Source of the DNA: Acanthaster planci
Lineage: Eukaryota; Echinodermata; Asteroidea; Valvatida; Acanthasteridae
DNA length: 62,000 nucleotides
Assembly: GCF_001949145.1 (NCBI RefSeq)
Contig: NW_019091534.1
Coordinates: 355,541 to 417,540 of the forward strand
Direction: 5' to 3'
Below the pieces are notes generated by a model that ran no database searches, was not told where the DNA came from, and worked only from the letters and a program-made list of their open reading frames with translations. The translations under genes and the position numbers were made by a program. Shown in pieces: positions 39,001 through 54,000 of the stretch. Each line of letters begins with the position of its first letter. Position 1 is the first letter of the stretch.

Positions 39001-42000
39001 CATTTGCTTCAAAATGCAGGGCAGAGACATACACATAAAAGTAATGAACAATTAGGCTCTAGCTTTGAAAATTACCAGTGTCTAAGCCCACGTGCTGCTC
39101 AGGCACGACATCACTACACCCTGGACATAACCCGATCCTCCATGAATACCCAACGATGGAGCTATGCGGGTCATGAAACCCTTTCCAGGCTGCCCGAAGC
39201 ACAGTTCGATCCTCTTGGAAGTCTTGGTCTCTGTGATTGGCTGATGCATGGGCTGGGTTTCTATCAAAAACATGACCAGCCAATGGGGGGCTAGCATCAA
39301 CCGTGAAAGCTCCATAAGTCTTCAGAGTGATCAGGCCTACTGTATTGATGGCCTAAAAAGGAATTGAACACAACAGAAATGAAACTTGAGTCTGGTTTAG
39401 CTATCACAGAAATAAAATAAAAACGAAAGACACTTGGCATTTTTACTACTTAAACAATGTCAGATACGAGGCTCTCCCATAGCTCACCTTAACAGAAACA
39501 AAATATGAGTGACCTTCCTGAAGGGCCAAAGGTCGTGAAGGTTCACTGACCCCTTTTGCTGTGCTCTCTCTAGTGAAAGGCATGATGTCTGCATGACCTG
39601 GATGTGATCCCACAGCCCACTCGTAATACGCCACACCACTCTCCTTGTCTGAGAACACATCCTTCCAACTGGAAATACATCGTCAGTGTGATGACAAGCC
39701 ACAATTTGAATATTCAGAGTACAGACCCTTTATCAGTTTGCATATGGGCAAATAATGCCGCCCAGTCCTTAGCCTACTAATTTGGTTTGGCTTTTTTTAT
39801 GTTCATGTCATCCTCATTTTTTGTTAAATTGGTTTTGTTGAAGCCGGAGTAATTATAGGTAGTGAATGGTGACTTTAATTATAGAAAATGTTTGCATGAA
39901 ATATCAATGACTTGTTTTAGAAGACACTTAAGCTCTGTCATTGACTCTGGTGAACGTTCTGATAAATATCCCAATGATATTAGCTCAAATTGAGCTTGTT
40001 TGCTTAAAATTTCAGCGTTGTGTGAATGATTACATACCGTGCAAACATATGTTGTCTCTAGATGAGTTTTGGAGCGGTTCGTGGTGAAGGGAGCAAATTA
40101 GTTGTGGAGGTATCTACGTCAGCGCCAATGGTGTGCACCACGCAAGGATACCTGTTTCTGAGGATGTGTGGGTCTATGGAGCTTTCCGGCTCTTTTCAGA
40201 AGAGTACCCTACGGTTCTGTTCCGAAGAGTACCCTCCGGTTCTTTTCAGAACCAGGAGTGCGCAGAAAGAGATATATTCTTGCATGGTGCTACTGCAAAC
40301 CTCAACAACTACGTTTTCTAAAATTTTGAAAAAAGCCTGCTATCGGGCACATTCATGAAAATAAAAAAATTGAATGTCATTGAGGATGCTTGATGCCCGA
40401 CGTATATCCCAAAATAGAAGAGCATAATTTCGGACCTTTTAATTGTCCGAAAAGTGTACTGCGAAATGCACTCACATTGAAAAATTTGAAAAAGAGTTAA
40501 ACTTTTCGAATTCGCAGCTAATGATGTTTGCTAAATCATTCGAAAGTGTCACTTGCTTTTGCTTTTGTCTTTTATGGTAATTCACCCTTTTATCAGCAAG
40601 TACATGTCGCAATCATTTGGGTATTACTGTTGTCCAGAAAACTATAGGAACACAAAGTCTACAAATCTCTCTGTCATTATATTTACGTCTACCTTGCTGA
40701 CACAGAAGTTGTTGAGCGGAAAAAGCTGCCCCCAACGTCCAATGTGTGTTCGCCGTTTATAACAGGAGGAGATGCATCAATGGTGACTGGGTCAGCTACC
40801 ACTTGGGACGACAGGCCAACAAAGTCAGTGGCTGGTTAGACAAAAAATAATCATGAAAAATGCGTTGAACAGAACTGCTTAGGAGAAATGGATACCTTAA
40901 AATATTGAACAAATGTGACTTGAAGCTTGATTGCTGATGGATACAAGGCCAGGCAGACTTGTAAACTTCAACACTTTGAACCTATGGCTAAAAGGAGAGT
41001 TTAAATGAACAGTTGGTCACCCTGAAAATAAAATCGCCATAGACTGCCTTGACAAACAGCTTGAGTCCTAGGAAATGGTATCAGCAGCGTCATAGGCCTA
41101 AATCTTGTTCCCCACTTTAAAAGAAGTGCACCAAAGCTCATCTTCTCTTTCAACTCAAGAAGTCCCTTCCACGCATACCTCTCACTGTAGCATAGTATGT
41201 GTGTCCATTTTGTAATCTTATGCCATGTACGATAGCACTGTTAGTAATTCCAACACGGGTGAACTCCTTTACATCACTGCCACCTCGCATCGATCCTGAA
41301 ATGAAACAAGTAAACGACCATGTAAATTAACTGAAACATAAGGTAAAAGCAATGTAAGCTCAATGATTGATTCACACTTGCTTATCATTTGGGCAAAAGT
41401 TAGGTGATGGATTAGACAAAAATACTACGAATCAAAGAGTAGAACGTATGCATTTTAGAAGTCTACAAACTAAATGTTGTTCCTACCAATAGAATATTCA
41501 TAGTATCTGATCCCCGTGTGATGACGTGCCATGCCGTGTTCCTCAATGTCGATAAACGATTCCCAGTGCAGCACTAACTCAGAGTTGGAACTCTTTAAGA
41601 ACAAAACAAGAACACGAAGGGCTCAAAGTCTAAACAAACTTGTTTTAAAATCCTTTCTGAAAACATTACACACATATCAGAAAAAAACCGCCTATTCACG
41701 CAGAATTCTAAATTTACATCTAAAAAGTAAATTGGGTAATCCTGAATGCAAATATGGCTTCAGAAAAGATGAAACTATTACACGGCCAAACCAAATTAAA
41801 CTAAATAAATATCCTGATTGACATTATATTCTACATTATTTACAAACACGACGGCAACATGTATGTTACTTGATAGTGTTGATGTTTGTTCCCTCCGACC
41901 CAAACAGAGCCAGGGGTTGGTGGAGTCGTATCTATGACAACGCCATTGCTGCAGCTGGACACGGCGGGTAGCTGTTCATTCCAACCCTGGTGTTCAAGTG

Positions 42001-45000
42001 TCACTTCATCGGCATGGATGCAAATGCGATATCGTTTGCCATGTTCAAGGGCTAAATCTGGAACGTTGACGAACTCTTTATCTAGTTATCAAAAATGAAT
42101 AATTAACCGAAGAGTGAGAGTGGCATAGTAATTATTTAAACTATATACTTCTCATTGCTAAAGTTTTGGCAATGCCTCCAACACGTTTTTAAGCAAATCA
42201 ACCCAAGGGAATATTAGAATTCATTTCTCTCTTAACTTCCACTACAGCAATCCCTTTCCCAAATCTTTTACTCTCGGGTGATCCATACCTGTATCCCCGC
42301 AGGCCTTCACGTGAGGGTGATCACATGGATACTGCAGACCACTGTCCAAATCTCCAAATTTAGTAGATCCAGTGTCCTCAATGGCTCCCCAGACGTAGGC
42401 CCTGTGACGCAGTGTGGGCCAGACGGCCGATAAGGAGGATGTGGATGAAATATAGTTCTTGTCTGGTTCCGGCCACAACGCATTCTGATCAAAGCTGACT
42501 TTATCTGATAAAAAAAGGGAGTTCTCGTGTTGTGAAAAAAGCACATTTGTTAAAATGAGTTTTGATTTTGGAGTTACGGACAATTTCTGGTGTATTAACC
42601 CCAAGAGTTTTTCTACAGGAAATGCCACGAATATTTCTTCTGAAGCACTGAAAACCAGATTTCTAAAAACAGAATCATTTGAGGGACTTACAACTGATTA
42701 AAATACATGTAAATTGCCAGAGTGCTTCAATTTTTCCTGTATTTATTCAGGGGACCTCCATTTATCTATTCAGACTATGAGAGCGGTGATTGTGACCACC
42801 AAACACAGTTAGTTTAAGTTGTAATAGGCAAAAATAGTGTCTTGCGACTGATTGATTTCTATCCTTAGAGACTCGGAAGGCTTAAATGGGAAAAGTATGC
42901 AGTGTAGCTGAATTTATCTGCGCAGAGAGTGCTATACTGGTTCCTGAATAACAGGTTGATTTCAGCCACTTTCATCTTTATGTAATATTGTATTAGACTT
43001 GTCCCTGAGAATGAGAGAAAAAACACTTTATACAGCTGAATCTGAAAGATATACTTACGATCTGCATCAATTACAACATGGGGGACGATGAGCGTCTTCA
43101 TTTCATCACAATCTACGATCTCAGTGCTGGCTATGGATGACAGACCAGCCTTGTTGTAGCCCCTGACTGATAACCGATGACAAATATCCAGGTCCAAAAG
43201 TCCGCTGTACGACGCAGTGAAATAGACCTTTTGAGAAAGCAAAGTAAGTACTCGTATCATCAATTCGTATTAAATGTTTAAAACTTGATATGGCAATCCT
43301 CTAAGTGGCTCAAACATTTCTCTCGTTCGAATAACGACGTTTTTAGGCGAAAGGCTACCGGGGTATACAATAAGTCCGTTTGGCATCATTTCAAATTTCT
43401 ATTGGTTGACAAAGTCAGATGACAGGGCCATCTGACTGATAACAATGACTTGTGTTGAGTGAATAATGGTGGGGGTGTTGCTCCACTGAAACCACATAGC
43501 CTTGGGAGTAATACAATAAAAAGGCATTTATCAGTTAGAATTGGTCACTTGAGAACACTTAACCTGATAGCCAGCGATAATAAATGTATCGGTTGGATCG
43601 TTCTGTCTGACACCTACCCGATAGGAATTTTGAAATGGTGCCTCGGTAACTTTGGATTTAACGGAAATTCAATGTGTATGCACATAAACGACCATTTTGA
43701 TTAAAATCCTGGAAAAATCTTACCACGTTTGTAGCGATCATCAAATCTTCAATCCTTTTCCACTGGTTCAGCAGGGCTCCATCACTGCCATCCTGAGCAA
43801 TGCTCCACTCATAGAAATCCATCAATTCCTGAGGGTCATCGTGACGGACGTAGTCATGGGCAAAAGGCTGAAAGGTCACGTGGATCTCTGTCCTGCCTTG
43901 TGTAGTCTCAATGTTGCTGACTGTGACCTGACCAACCTCAGGAGTTTCGGACAATACCCAGAACCCATCAGTCACAATAGGGCGGAAGCAAACGCCAACA
44001 TGACAGAACTGAACCTGCCGAATATAATTTCCTGACATTAATCAATGGATTCCAGAGTGTTTACTTTTGAACTAAATCTATACATTCATACATTGTAAAA
44101 AGATTCAAGATTTGAAGTTACTTTGGAAGTATAACTTGCGTCATTAAATGTGCAACAAGCTTTTCGTATCAATTTTAATTTCATTTTGTGCCTTCTCCGA
44201 AAGGCACAAAAATCCCCAACAACAGTGTTACAAAAATTGCAAATAACGTCAGTTAAATGGGGCAAAAAAGGTCAGTTACAAGAACTGCGTTATAAGTACA
44301 CTGCATGAACCGATGAACATTCACATTCAATTTCATGGCTCCAATCAGTAGGTTTGGCAGGGCACATATAAAGGTAAGTGTAAGCTGTTGCTTTCTACTA
44401 CCTTTGATCTGTAGTGGCCTCCATTTTGAAACCCTATACCAGCACTAAGATGATGGAATGTCATGCCAAGATCTTGATCACCAAGCACTGGGATCCATTC
44501 CAACGTTGTGTTCTCACCATCTATGGGGAAATAAACCAATTTATCACCAAAGTCAATAACTAAGTTAAAATTCTCTTGACGATCCTTAATATCCTTCTCG
44601 CAGTTTTGCTTATTTAGTAAGTTTCCTTGAACAGAATGAAACTTTGCTCAGCAAAAATGATTACTTGGGATCAAACTTATTAAACTGTTATTCCTCCAAA
44701 CTTTGTTTCTAACTTGCATTAACCTTGGTATGCTTCAATCTCTCGTTCAACCGTCCAGACGACGTTGGTCACAAAAGGCTGCAGCATCTCAGGGATGGTC
44801 CAACGAGCTGAGATGTCTGAGGTAGAGGACTGGTAGGTGATGTCGTCCTGACAGGTGTGATCGGCAGGAGGTGAGTGATGGGACAACCCTGGATGAACTG
44901 ATGCTGCAAAAAAGATTAAAGAAGTTGCTAATTATGAAATGGGGAGAGATCTTGAGGAAGGGTCCAATGATACGGTTATTTTCACACCAGGTTTTGCCCT

Positions 45001-48000
45001 TAAACTGACGACCATTTTACACTGTATTCTGTGCTACCCGACATTAAATGTTCACAAATTTTGTGAACAGCAAAATCAAAAGCTTATCTGCAGCCTTATC
45101 TGCAGACTAATGCAGATGTCTTAACCTATCGGTCACCGAATTTAACAGGATCGAGTGGCTGGCTCGATTCCAGTGCAGCACCAGGTATCGCTGATATTGA
45201 TGATATGAGATTCATTGGTAAAGAGAGAGTTTAACCATAACTCCCTAAGATAACGGTTAAGCCCTGTAAGGGTTAATAAGGGAAACGAGATCTAAATGCA
45301 GGGTATCAAGCCCGAAAAGTAACAGCAAGTATCAGATAACGTTCACGTGCTTCGATTTTTAGAAAAAATCAGTGTGGAACCGAACAAATAAAATGCTAAA
45401 GGCTTTACCTTCATCTTGACCACAGCCTAGTCCATCTTTGATTGTGGCTTCCTCCAGTATCTCACCCATTTGTATGATTTTGACACCATCTGATGTAATA
45501 TTGACACTACCAGCTTCCGATTTCGCACGGATAGTCACGTAGTATGTCTGTCAGTTTTAAATGGCAAAATCATAAACTTTAGATAATGTTGGGAGATATA
45601 GGCAACTTTGGACCCTATAGAAAGACAATAGTCTTTCCTTAATTTTCTAACATGACTACATGTTTCAAGAAAGGTGCAGTTTTCCTTCCAAATTTAATTT
45701 CTGTCCACATTACCGTCAATGGAGTTAGATCCAGTCCATTCAGACAATAGAATGTTGCACTGCCGACATTGACAAAACCATGAGTGACATCTGATAAATC
45801 ATCTCGTCCTGATCCGACTGCAATCTCATAGCTGATATTAAGATGAGGATGATCAAAGCCAAACCAACGAGCTGAAATGCTTGTAGTATTCATTTGTACG
45901 TCAATGTCCTTAGCAATCTGTTGCAGAGGATTAATTCAGAGGATCAATGACTGGTCAAAATCAAGAACTGAATTTCACACTGTTAGTTCAGTATCCAGTA
46001 AAACAATCATATACTTTTTATGCCCTACTCTTGTATTGTGAAGTATTAATTGATTTCCTGTTTCAAAGTGAGATATTTCGTATGTGGGTGAGTTAAAACA
46101 TTTCATGAATTGCTACGGAAATATATAATTAAAGAAAGAGATTCAGAGCTCTTAAGATTAGCTTAACAGGGGTAAGCTCAATACGGATTGCAACTTCCTA
46201 ATTCTGTGATTTTTTAGCAGCCCATCGACTGTTACAAGCAATCGGATTTTAGAGAAGGGCATTATTACCCCGAACTTTACAGCCACTTCCTCTCCAGGGG
46301 GAGCAACGTCCAATACAACACCCACAGACGGCAACTGCACGATGTGTCTATACACGGATGAGGTCCCCACTGTTGCCAATCCAGCACCATTCTGCGCTCT
46401 TACTGACACGTAATACTCATGGTCACCATGGAGATGCCAGTCTAGGTCATCCAATGAGAATGCGGCACACGATGATTGCGTCAAACACGGGCCAATTCTG
46501 TAGCTTTTCTCCCATTGGAAAGTGGGGATCTCCGTGGTATCTGGGCTGATCCCTGGAATAGCGCACATGAATACCCGTCATAAAGGCAGGCTAAAAAGGT
46601 TTTATGGTATTTTGTTTCATTGTGATTTTTGAAATCAGTCCTTAATACATGTATTAAATACAAGAAAACGGTATGAAGACCATTTTCATATTGTTAAATA
46701 ATCCAAACACCCATTATCCATGGGCGTCGCCACTTTTTTCGGGGGGGGGGCAAAGCACATATCAGCACCAAACTGGCAAACCATTGACTGTGGTAGGGAC
46801 ACTTTCGAATTCACCAATAATGATGGTTTTCATTCTGTTTTCTTCTTCTCTTTTTCTTAACCATTTGAAGGGTTTCACTCCCCGATGAGATATACACCAT
46901 TCAAATATTGACTGACGTTTCCACAATTCTTGAATATATGAGAACAAAATAGAGTGTACCAGGTCTCCCTTATTTTTCACTCTTCTTACTCAGTGAATAG
47001 TTTTTCACCCTGTAAAACCCCTAGAAACTGGCTGGAGGCAACAAAAAGAATGCGAAATTCCGAGAATGACCCTCATCTCGTTTTGGAAATAGGCTCTTCA
47101 TGCTATTTTTCCCCTTCCTCCCCGTCCGTGAAGCCCAGGGCCATGTCATTCACAGTAGCTGCATTGACATTTTCAGTTTATAACACGATCTGGCATCTAC
47201 TCAAGGACTCGTCAAAATGCAGCGCATTCATCACAGTCAAATCATCACAGGGTTTGAGTCTGAACACTAATAGGTTCCTTCAAGTTCAAGGCCAACTCAC
47301 TTCTATATGGTCATAGATATACATACTTAGGTATAACCAATAAAGCCTTTACTTTCCAATGACCGAAATTAATGCTCTTGTTTGAACTTTCGCGCACATA
47401 ATACTGAATGTAATCGTGCAAGGCCAATGGAAAATAAACACACGGAGAGGTATTTATTTCTGGACCAAGATGTACAACTAGGTCTTACTAACATTCGTCA
47501 TTATGGTTAAGTGTGCCAGATACCAGGATTTTGATCAGCGGGTCATTTTCCGAAAAACAGTCACTTATGTTTCAGTGTTATCATGTAAGATTCTTGGGGG
47601 AAATAGGTGATTTAAAACGGTAGGTACATGAATTGTTTGCATTACTTGAGAACAATGTTTCAGCACTTTTGGATTACATAGGTCAGTATATTGACCAGAA
47701 ATGACCCAATATAATAGGCGCTGAATAGAATCAAATACGAAAGGACTAATCACCCATATCTAGCTTTGACAAACTGACGGCAACTTGGTATCTCAGGTCG
47801 GTGTCTTCATCATCAATGAAGCCATCCTCTCCCCATTCAGCAATCAAGTAGTCACCTTCCACATGAAATGAGACACGTCCAACAAACATGGGTGGGGTGG
47901 TATCTACTGTGATGGGACCGATAACCTGCAACATGAAAAATATGCAAAATGGACATTTACGTCAGTTTCAAAACAACCCACATGTAGGCCTACAGTGTAG

Positions 48001-51000
48001 GCCTATCTTATATTTTCTCTTTCACAGCCAACCTGGCTTCCACGTGTCATTTATTTTACACAGAGTGGGATAACGTTTGAGGGCCTAATGTTGCACTCCA
48101 AGCAGAATCATATTTCAGGTCACTCTCACCAGCAAGCAGCTTGCACTCGTCTTTGTATTTTCCAGAGTGAAAATTAAAAATCACACACATAATAAAGGCC
48201 TCGAATACATTATTTAACATAGAAAAACTGGGGCGTGATCTGTTTTCCCCGAGCAATTTTATTGGGGCGATAACGTCACTTTCTTTTTTTTCCACACCGA
48301 GCCATCAGGGGTTTTTCTAGCAAAGTCTTACAGTCCATTTGATACCTATTTTTGTAAAAATCGAAAATATGGTTTAAGCGAGTTTTTCCGAGAGAACAAA
48401 GCCAAAAGCCTATTTTACTCGGTGATGCATAACACGCTCATTGCATGTAGGCAGACACGAATGAGGCCATATTCAAATGATCATAAAGACAACGTCGGAT
48501 CGAATTGAGAGTCACAGAAGTCTTTATAATAAGTGTATTAAATGCATTTAAGTTTTAAAAGATCAGGCAAGTAAGGGGGGTAAAATTCAGGACAGAGCTG
48601 TGAAATAGTCCATGGAGCATAGTCTGTGAGGATGATTATTGAATGAAATTTTCTTCTGTGATCAGTCCATTATTATACCTTCAACGTAGACAGCTGGGCC
48701 TTGTTGGTTGCCTTTAGAGCTAAGTAGAACACAGCTCCTTGGCTGATATGGGGATGGTACATCACAAAGTGATCATGACCTGATGTAGACGTGAATGTCA
48801 CAAGGTCAGGGGTCGGATTTAAAGGGTCGGTGCTCAGACCAATTTCATAGTCATAAATGGAGCTCTCTACATCGTCCCCAGTCCATGAGATGGTCACCTG
48901 TCATGGATATTACAAAGCCATTAAAGCAATATTATCCATTATTACACATCATCAAAATGACTGACATATGAAAACAGCTCTTTTTTGTATAAAAGTGATT
49001 CTTGAAAATAGTTTCACCTCATTATCAGTTCCACTAATCATCCCTGTTCAGATGTATGTTTTTTTCTTCGAACGTATTGCAACTTTGTTCATCTTCAGTT
49101 AAAGGTCTGCATGGGAATTTGACTTTAAATCTGTTCTTTATATTGTTTTTGCTTTCCATTCTTACATGCATTTTGACGGAACAACCTGCAATAAATGACA
49201 CTCCATAATTGAGTATCAAGGTTTGCCCATTTGTTTTAAAAATTATATTGCACACGTTCCCCTGATCAATATTTGGGGAGAACATGAAAGTATCGTCTCC
49301 CGGAATATGTGTGATCTTATTTTGGGGAAACTGTTAACAATCGTATCCAATTATTTTAATTAAAATATGTACATGTTTATGGGTTGGAAGGAATAGTCTG
49401 TGTTGAATGGCCGAGATCCAGAGGCATTCCAAGTCTCCTTGGAGTATTGCTGATGAGTCGTTGGTGCCGACCATCTCAGGATAAACAGACAAATCTTCTA
49501 CCACAGCAGCCTTGGAACTGTATGGGTACAAGAACAACACGAGATATTCAAACATTGGGGTAGCCAAGAGTGGGCAGATGGAGTGGCAGAGAACAATGGG
49601 TTGGATAATTTAAGAGCAAACTCGAGAAGCTAATAGAAGCAAAATCAGAATGGCAAATCAGTTGTTGATGCAAAGTAGACAAAATGATTGGACACTGATT
49701 GTGATGAACCAAAACGGACCATTATCTTACTGATGGTTTTATGGTCTTGAAATTTGTAATGTAACCTAAATGGGACGAAATTCTATTTCCCAACGGGCGA
49801 AAAACCTCGATTTTGTGTCTCAATGCCATTCTAATGAGGTTAAATCAGCTGGCAATGATTCAATGGTCTTTGCTCAAAGACATTAACATTATTCTGTTGA
49901 TCAATTCCCAATAGAAAACATTCAGCATATTCTGGTTCACGAACGCACGAACCTGCATCCACTCAATGCATCCATCAGCTCCATCTTCCTGCGGTGCTCG
50001 TCAATGAACCACACTCGACCCTTACCATCCTTGGCCAGACCGGGCCACATCCGAGCGTAGCTGATAGCGATCTGTGACAACTGAGGAGGGCTTGTATCAA
50101 TCACCACACCGTCAGAACAGACAGCCTTTGAGGGCTCAAAAGCTCGATTGTAAGCAATGACGGTGACATAGTACCGGCCAGGAGAGGGTGCAGTCCAACT
50201 AGCATGTGTAGAGGTAGTTCTTGTCATCTAAAAAAGATTGATATTATACCACTGACATTTCATCTTAATGGGAGAAAGTCTTAATTGTGCTTCGGTAAGA
50301 TATAACAATATGAAATAATACGAACGTGCTTTACTTTTTAAGCATCTTAACTTGAATGACATTTTTATATAACAGCCCGTAAAAATACGAACGGTTGAAC
50401 TTCTACCATTTCTTTCAAAGATTCCATTTTCAAATGTATCGAAATAAGTTTAAAGAATATTCTGTTTTTCTTCACTCCAAGGCTGAAAAAATGGCTCATT
50501 CAAGACTCATTAAAATCTGCAAATTATTCAAATTTACATCTTTGCGAAGAAAACACAATTGAGAAGAGAGATCCACGTACAACTTACCACATCCCTTACA
50601 CTGCTAGGGCTAGTCCAGCAGGAATCCCTAAACAGATACTGGTAGAACTTGATTCCACTCTCCTTGTCAAAGAACCCCTGCCAGTGAGCTGTGAGGTCAT
50701 TGCCTTCCTGGAAGTCCACCTCATTAGACCCAGGTATCCCATCATGCACCACACCAGCTTTAGGTGGTGATGTGTCTACCGTTATCTAACAATCATTGCA
50801 GTAAGGCAAGGTCATCATAAGGATCATAGTATTACAAGGATCATATCATACTGCTCCTCTTGTTTTGGAATTTGATGCTAAACATTGGTGTGGAGTGCGC
50901 CCCATTCTTTGGTCTTAAGTCATTTTTATGTCATTCAGTTTCTTTTTATAGACACTTAAATTTGCATTACATTCAAACTTCTCCTGGAAGATAATAGCTA

Positions 51001-54000
51001 TGAAACTACTTTGCGAGTGTATTTAATACCTAAATGACACGCGCACACATACCTTCAACGTCTGGGTAGCTACAAGTCTTGCTTGATTCGTAACGGTCAA
51101 CGCGATGAAGTAATTATGGTCGTGAGTGCCAAGATCGTTTGTTGGACTGAAACTGTAGTCTGCGGCATAGCAGTCACCAATCGGGGTACAGAGACAATCG
51201 ACGGGATTACAGTCTGCAGAGTCCTGAAGAATACCAAGACAACACGTGGAAAGCAAAGTAGTAACACTTTCTACTTTAACTGTTTAAAAATCATCCTGTT
51301 GAGGTCACCCGATATGTTGAGCATATGACTTTACTCCCACTTGCCATTTTCGACAACTTATGAAAGTAGGCATGTAAGTCACCTGTGAGAGTAGAGTTGG
51401 TTGCTGTGTTTGACAAATTATCTGCGCTTGGATATATGGCTTCAGGGTTAACCTGAGGAGCAGGAATGATGCAGCTCCCTGACCACCACTGATGGTGGAT
51501 AATACTCATTATTATTATTACCATGTCAAGTTTCCTGGCAGGCACTGTCTGACGTTCATATTCCATCTCAGTACCAGTGTGGTTTTCAAACAAACGCCAC
51601 TCGATGGTTCTTAGACCGCTGTGAATGTCGTAAGCCCTGAACACAACTCTGTGGCAGAGTAGAGAGAAAATACACATCTTTGACATCACACGCATTTCAT
51701 CAAACTAAAAAAGAATCTTACGCAATCAGTGTTGTACGGTACTATGCATACTCTGACGTATCATTCCCTTGCTTCGGTAGCGGCTTTCACAGATGTATGA
51801 AATGTTTTATTCCAGCACAGGTAAACTGATCATTTTACAAGTTACAAAAAGGACACCAAAGGTGTATTGATACAAACACAGCTATAGCGATGAATAGAAA
51901 AGAGGACTCTGACGGAAGTGCATCAAAGAGTAAATTCCTGTCATAGGCTGTTGTGCTCGGCATATGGATGGCAGCTTGATCAGCATTTTGGAGTCTGGGC
52001 TGGTGAATACAAATAAAATGAACCTGAAGCTAGTATCGGATCTTCCAGTTTACAAATGCCAGTGAAAGTGAGTTCACGATTTCTCCTCTGTATGATTTTT
52101 CATAAACTGTCAAGCCACATATGATTTTCTTACGTTTCTTAGCTATATTGTTTTCAATACAAGTGTAACAGGGTGTTTAGCATTGTATTTAACTGTGGTG
52201 CGTTGAGTACTGGAGTACGACAAAATTGGCATACCATAAATGTCTATCGTCGATAGTAGTATTTAGGCGTAAGCCTACTTTCCGTGATATCAATGTAAGA
52301 AACGCAGAGAGCAACAAAATCAAGAACATAATGCAAACCAGCCCCAGACGGGTTGAATCGGGCTCAATTTTGCCGACTGTCTGCGCTGAGTCGCCAAGCA
52401 GGCCTATAGAAACACACATGCTGGCGTGACGGGCCTACAACAATGTTCGTCCGATGCTGCCACTCATTTCGCCCATTTTCTCATATGCAGCCTAATCGTC
52501 AAAAAAATCTGACCCTTAACAAATTACATCAAACTGGCGCATCAGTGTGGCAGTGAGGCAACATTGCCTCCTACAAGAGGCATTTTTTCGCGAAATGTTT
52601 GAAGTTTCGGACGCCATTTTGTATAATTTTTCGGTGGAATGACATCGCGCAGGGTCTCTTCCGCGAACGTCTACGTCTTGACGTCTTGCCGACCGTTTAC
52701 ATTACCAATGACCATATGGCAACCAGGCTTCAGGCGAACGTGTCTGTATAGGTCCAGGCTTACTAGTTATTGAGTGAGGACTGTTTATGGAACTACTTCC
52801 TGACCATTATCATTTCGCGAGCGGGCCTATTCAGCAGATGTTTACCAAATTTGATTTATTTAGTTGCTGTCTTATCTATACATGGTGGCCTCATCAGTTA
52901 TAAAACTACGTTCCATGAAAGACCTGTTTCAATTTACAGTAATTCAAATAAAAATAGTAAAGCTTAAATATCTTTAAAAAGTGTCAAACTATGAAACTAA
53001 ATCACAGATTGTTACAACACGCCTTTAGACACTATGCGTTTCAACACATTATAACAATGTCAAATGCACATTTTCCAAAATTATATGGCGAAATAAAGGA
53101 CCATGCAACTCTACCATTGTGGATGATAGTGACGAAGCATGGAGGCAACGGTGGTCGAATATGCAAGGAATAATATAGTCGTCATTTTGCACGTCTCTCT
53201 TTACTTAAAAAGATGCTATACGACAAACTTCAAGCTGTTTGAGTTTATGACCCATCATGATGCATGCAAACAAGTTCAAGACATTTTGCAGTTACAAAAA
53301 GTATCTTCACCTTTATCCATGTACTTTGTGGTTATACCACGTGCATGCAATCTGAAGCAAAACAATCGGCAGTTTGGTCGACTCTTGAAAGAAAATTGGT
53401 GATAAATACTTCCAAACCTGTAAGCCTTTTACAAACCTAACAGATGGCAATGTACAAACTCTCTGTAGCAAAGTTTCAGTTATTCCAATTATGCCGACTT
53501 ACTCTGTAATTACAAATATTTGCGTAACCAGATTTCATACAACCTTTCTTGATGAGGTATGAGGTCTGCTTAGGATGTTTGTTCTCATTGAAATAATAAA
53601 AATCACAAGTATTTTGCGTATTGTCGTCAGAAGTATCACAGTCTGACCAATCGCAACGTGGCTCATACCTTTTTCTTTTTTTTTTGTTTTACTATCACCC
53701 GCAAATGAAAGCCGCGCTAAGATTGACCGAATTGCATCTCATACCGGTGACGGAATTCAATCTTGTCCTACCAAAGCAGAAACGATTCACTGTGTTGCCA
53801 CATTGAATGAGGCAATACAATGTAATGAAATGACCATTCTACCTCATTTCATGCAGATTGACTGAATGATGAGCGGCTAGGTTTACTTCCCCGTCTCGTA
53901 CCAGCCAGAATTCTTCAATAACAGGTGGGGATGAGTCAGCGTGAACCAACACGTTGTCCCTTACAAAGTGACCGGCTAGGTCCCTGGCCTCCACCCAGAA

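Noticed and set aside
51383-51521. Extension of exon 9 to a second donor (ACAG|GTGACT) or a separate exon starting at GCTCCTCAG
   Set aside because: The frame is open, but the later donor leaves phase 1 while exon 10 needs phase 0, and the residues carry no module signature.
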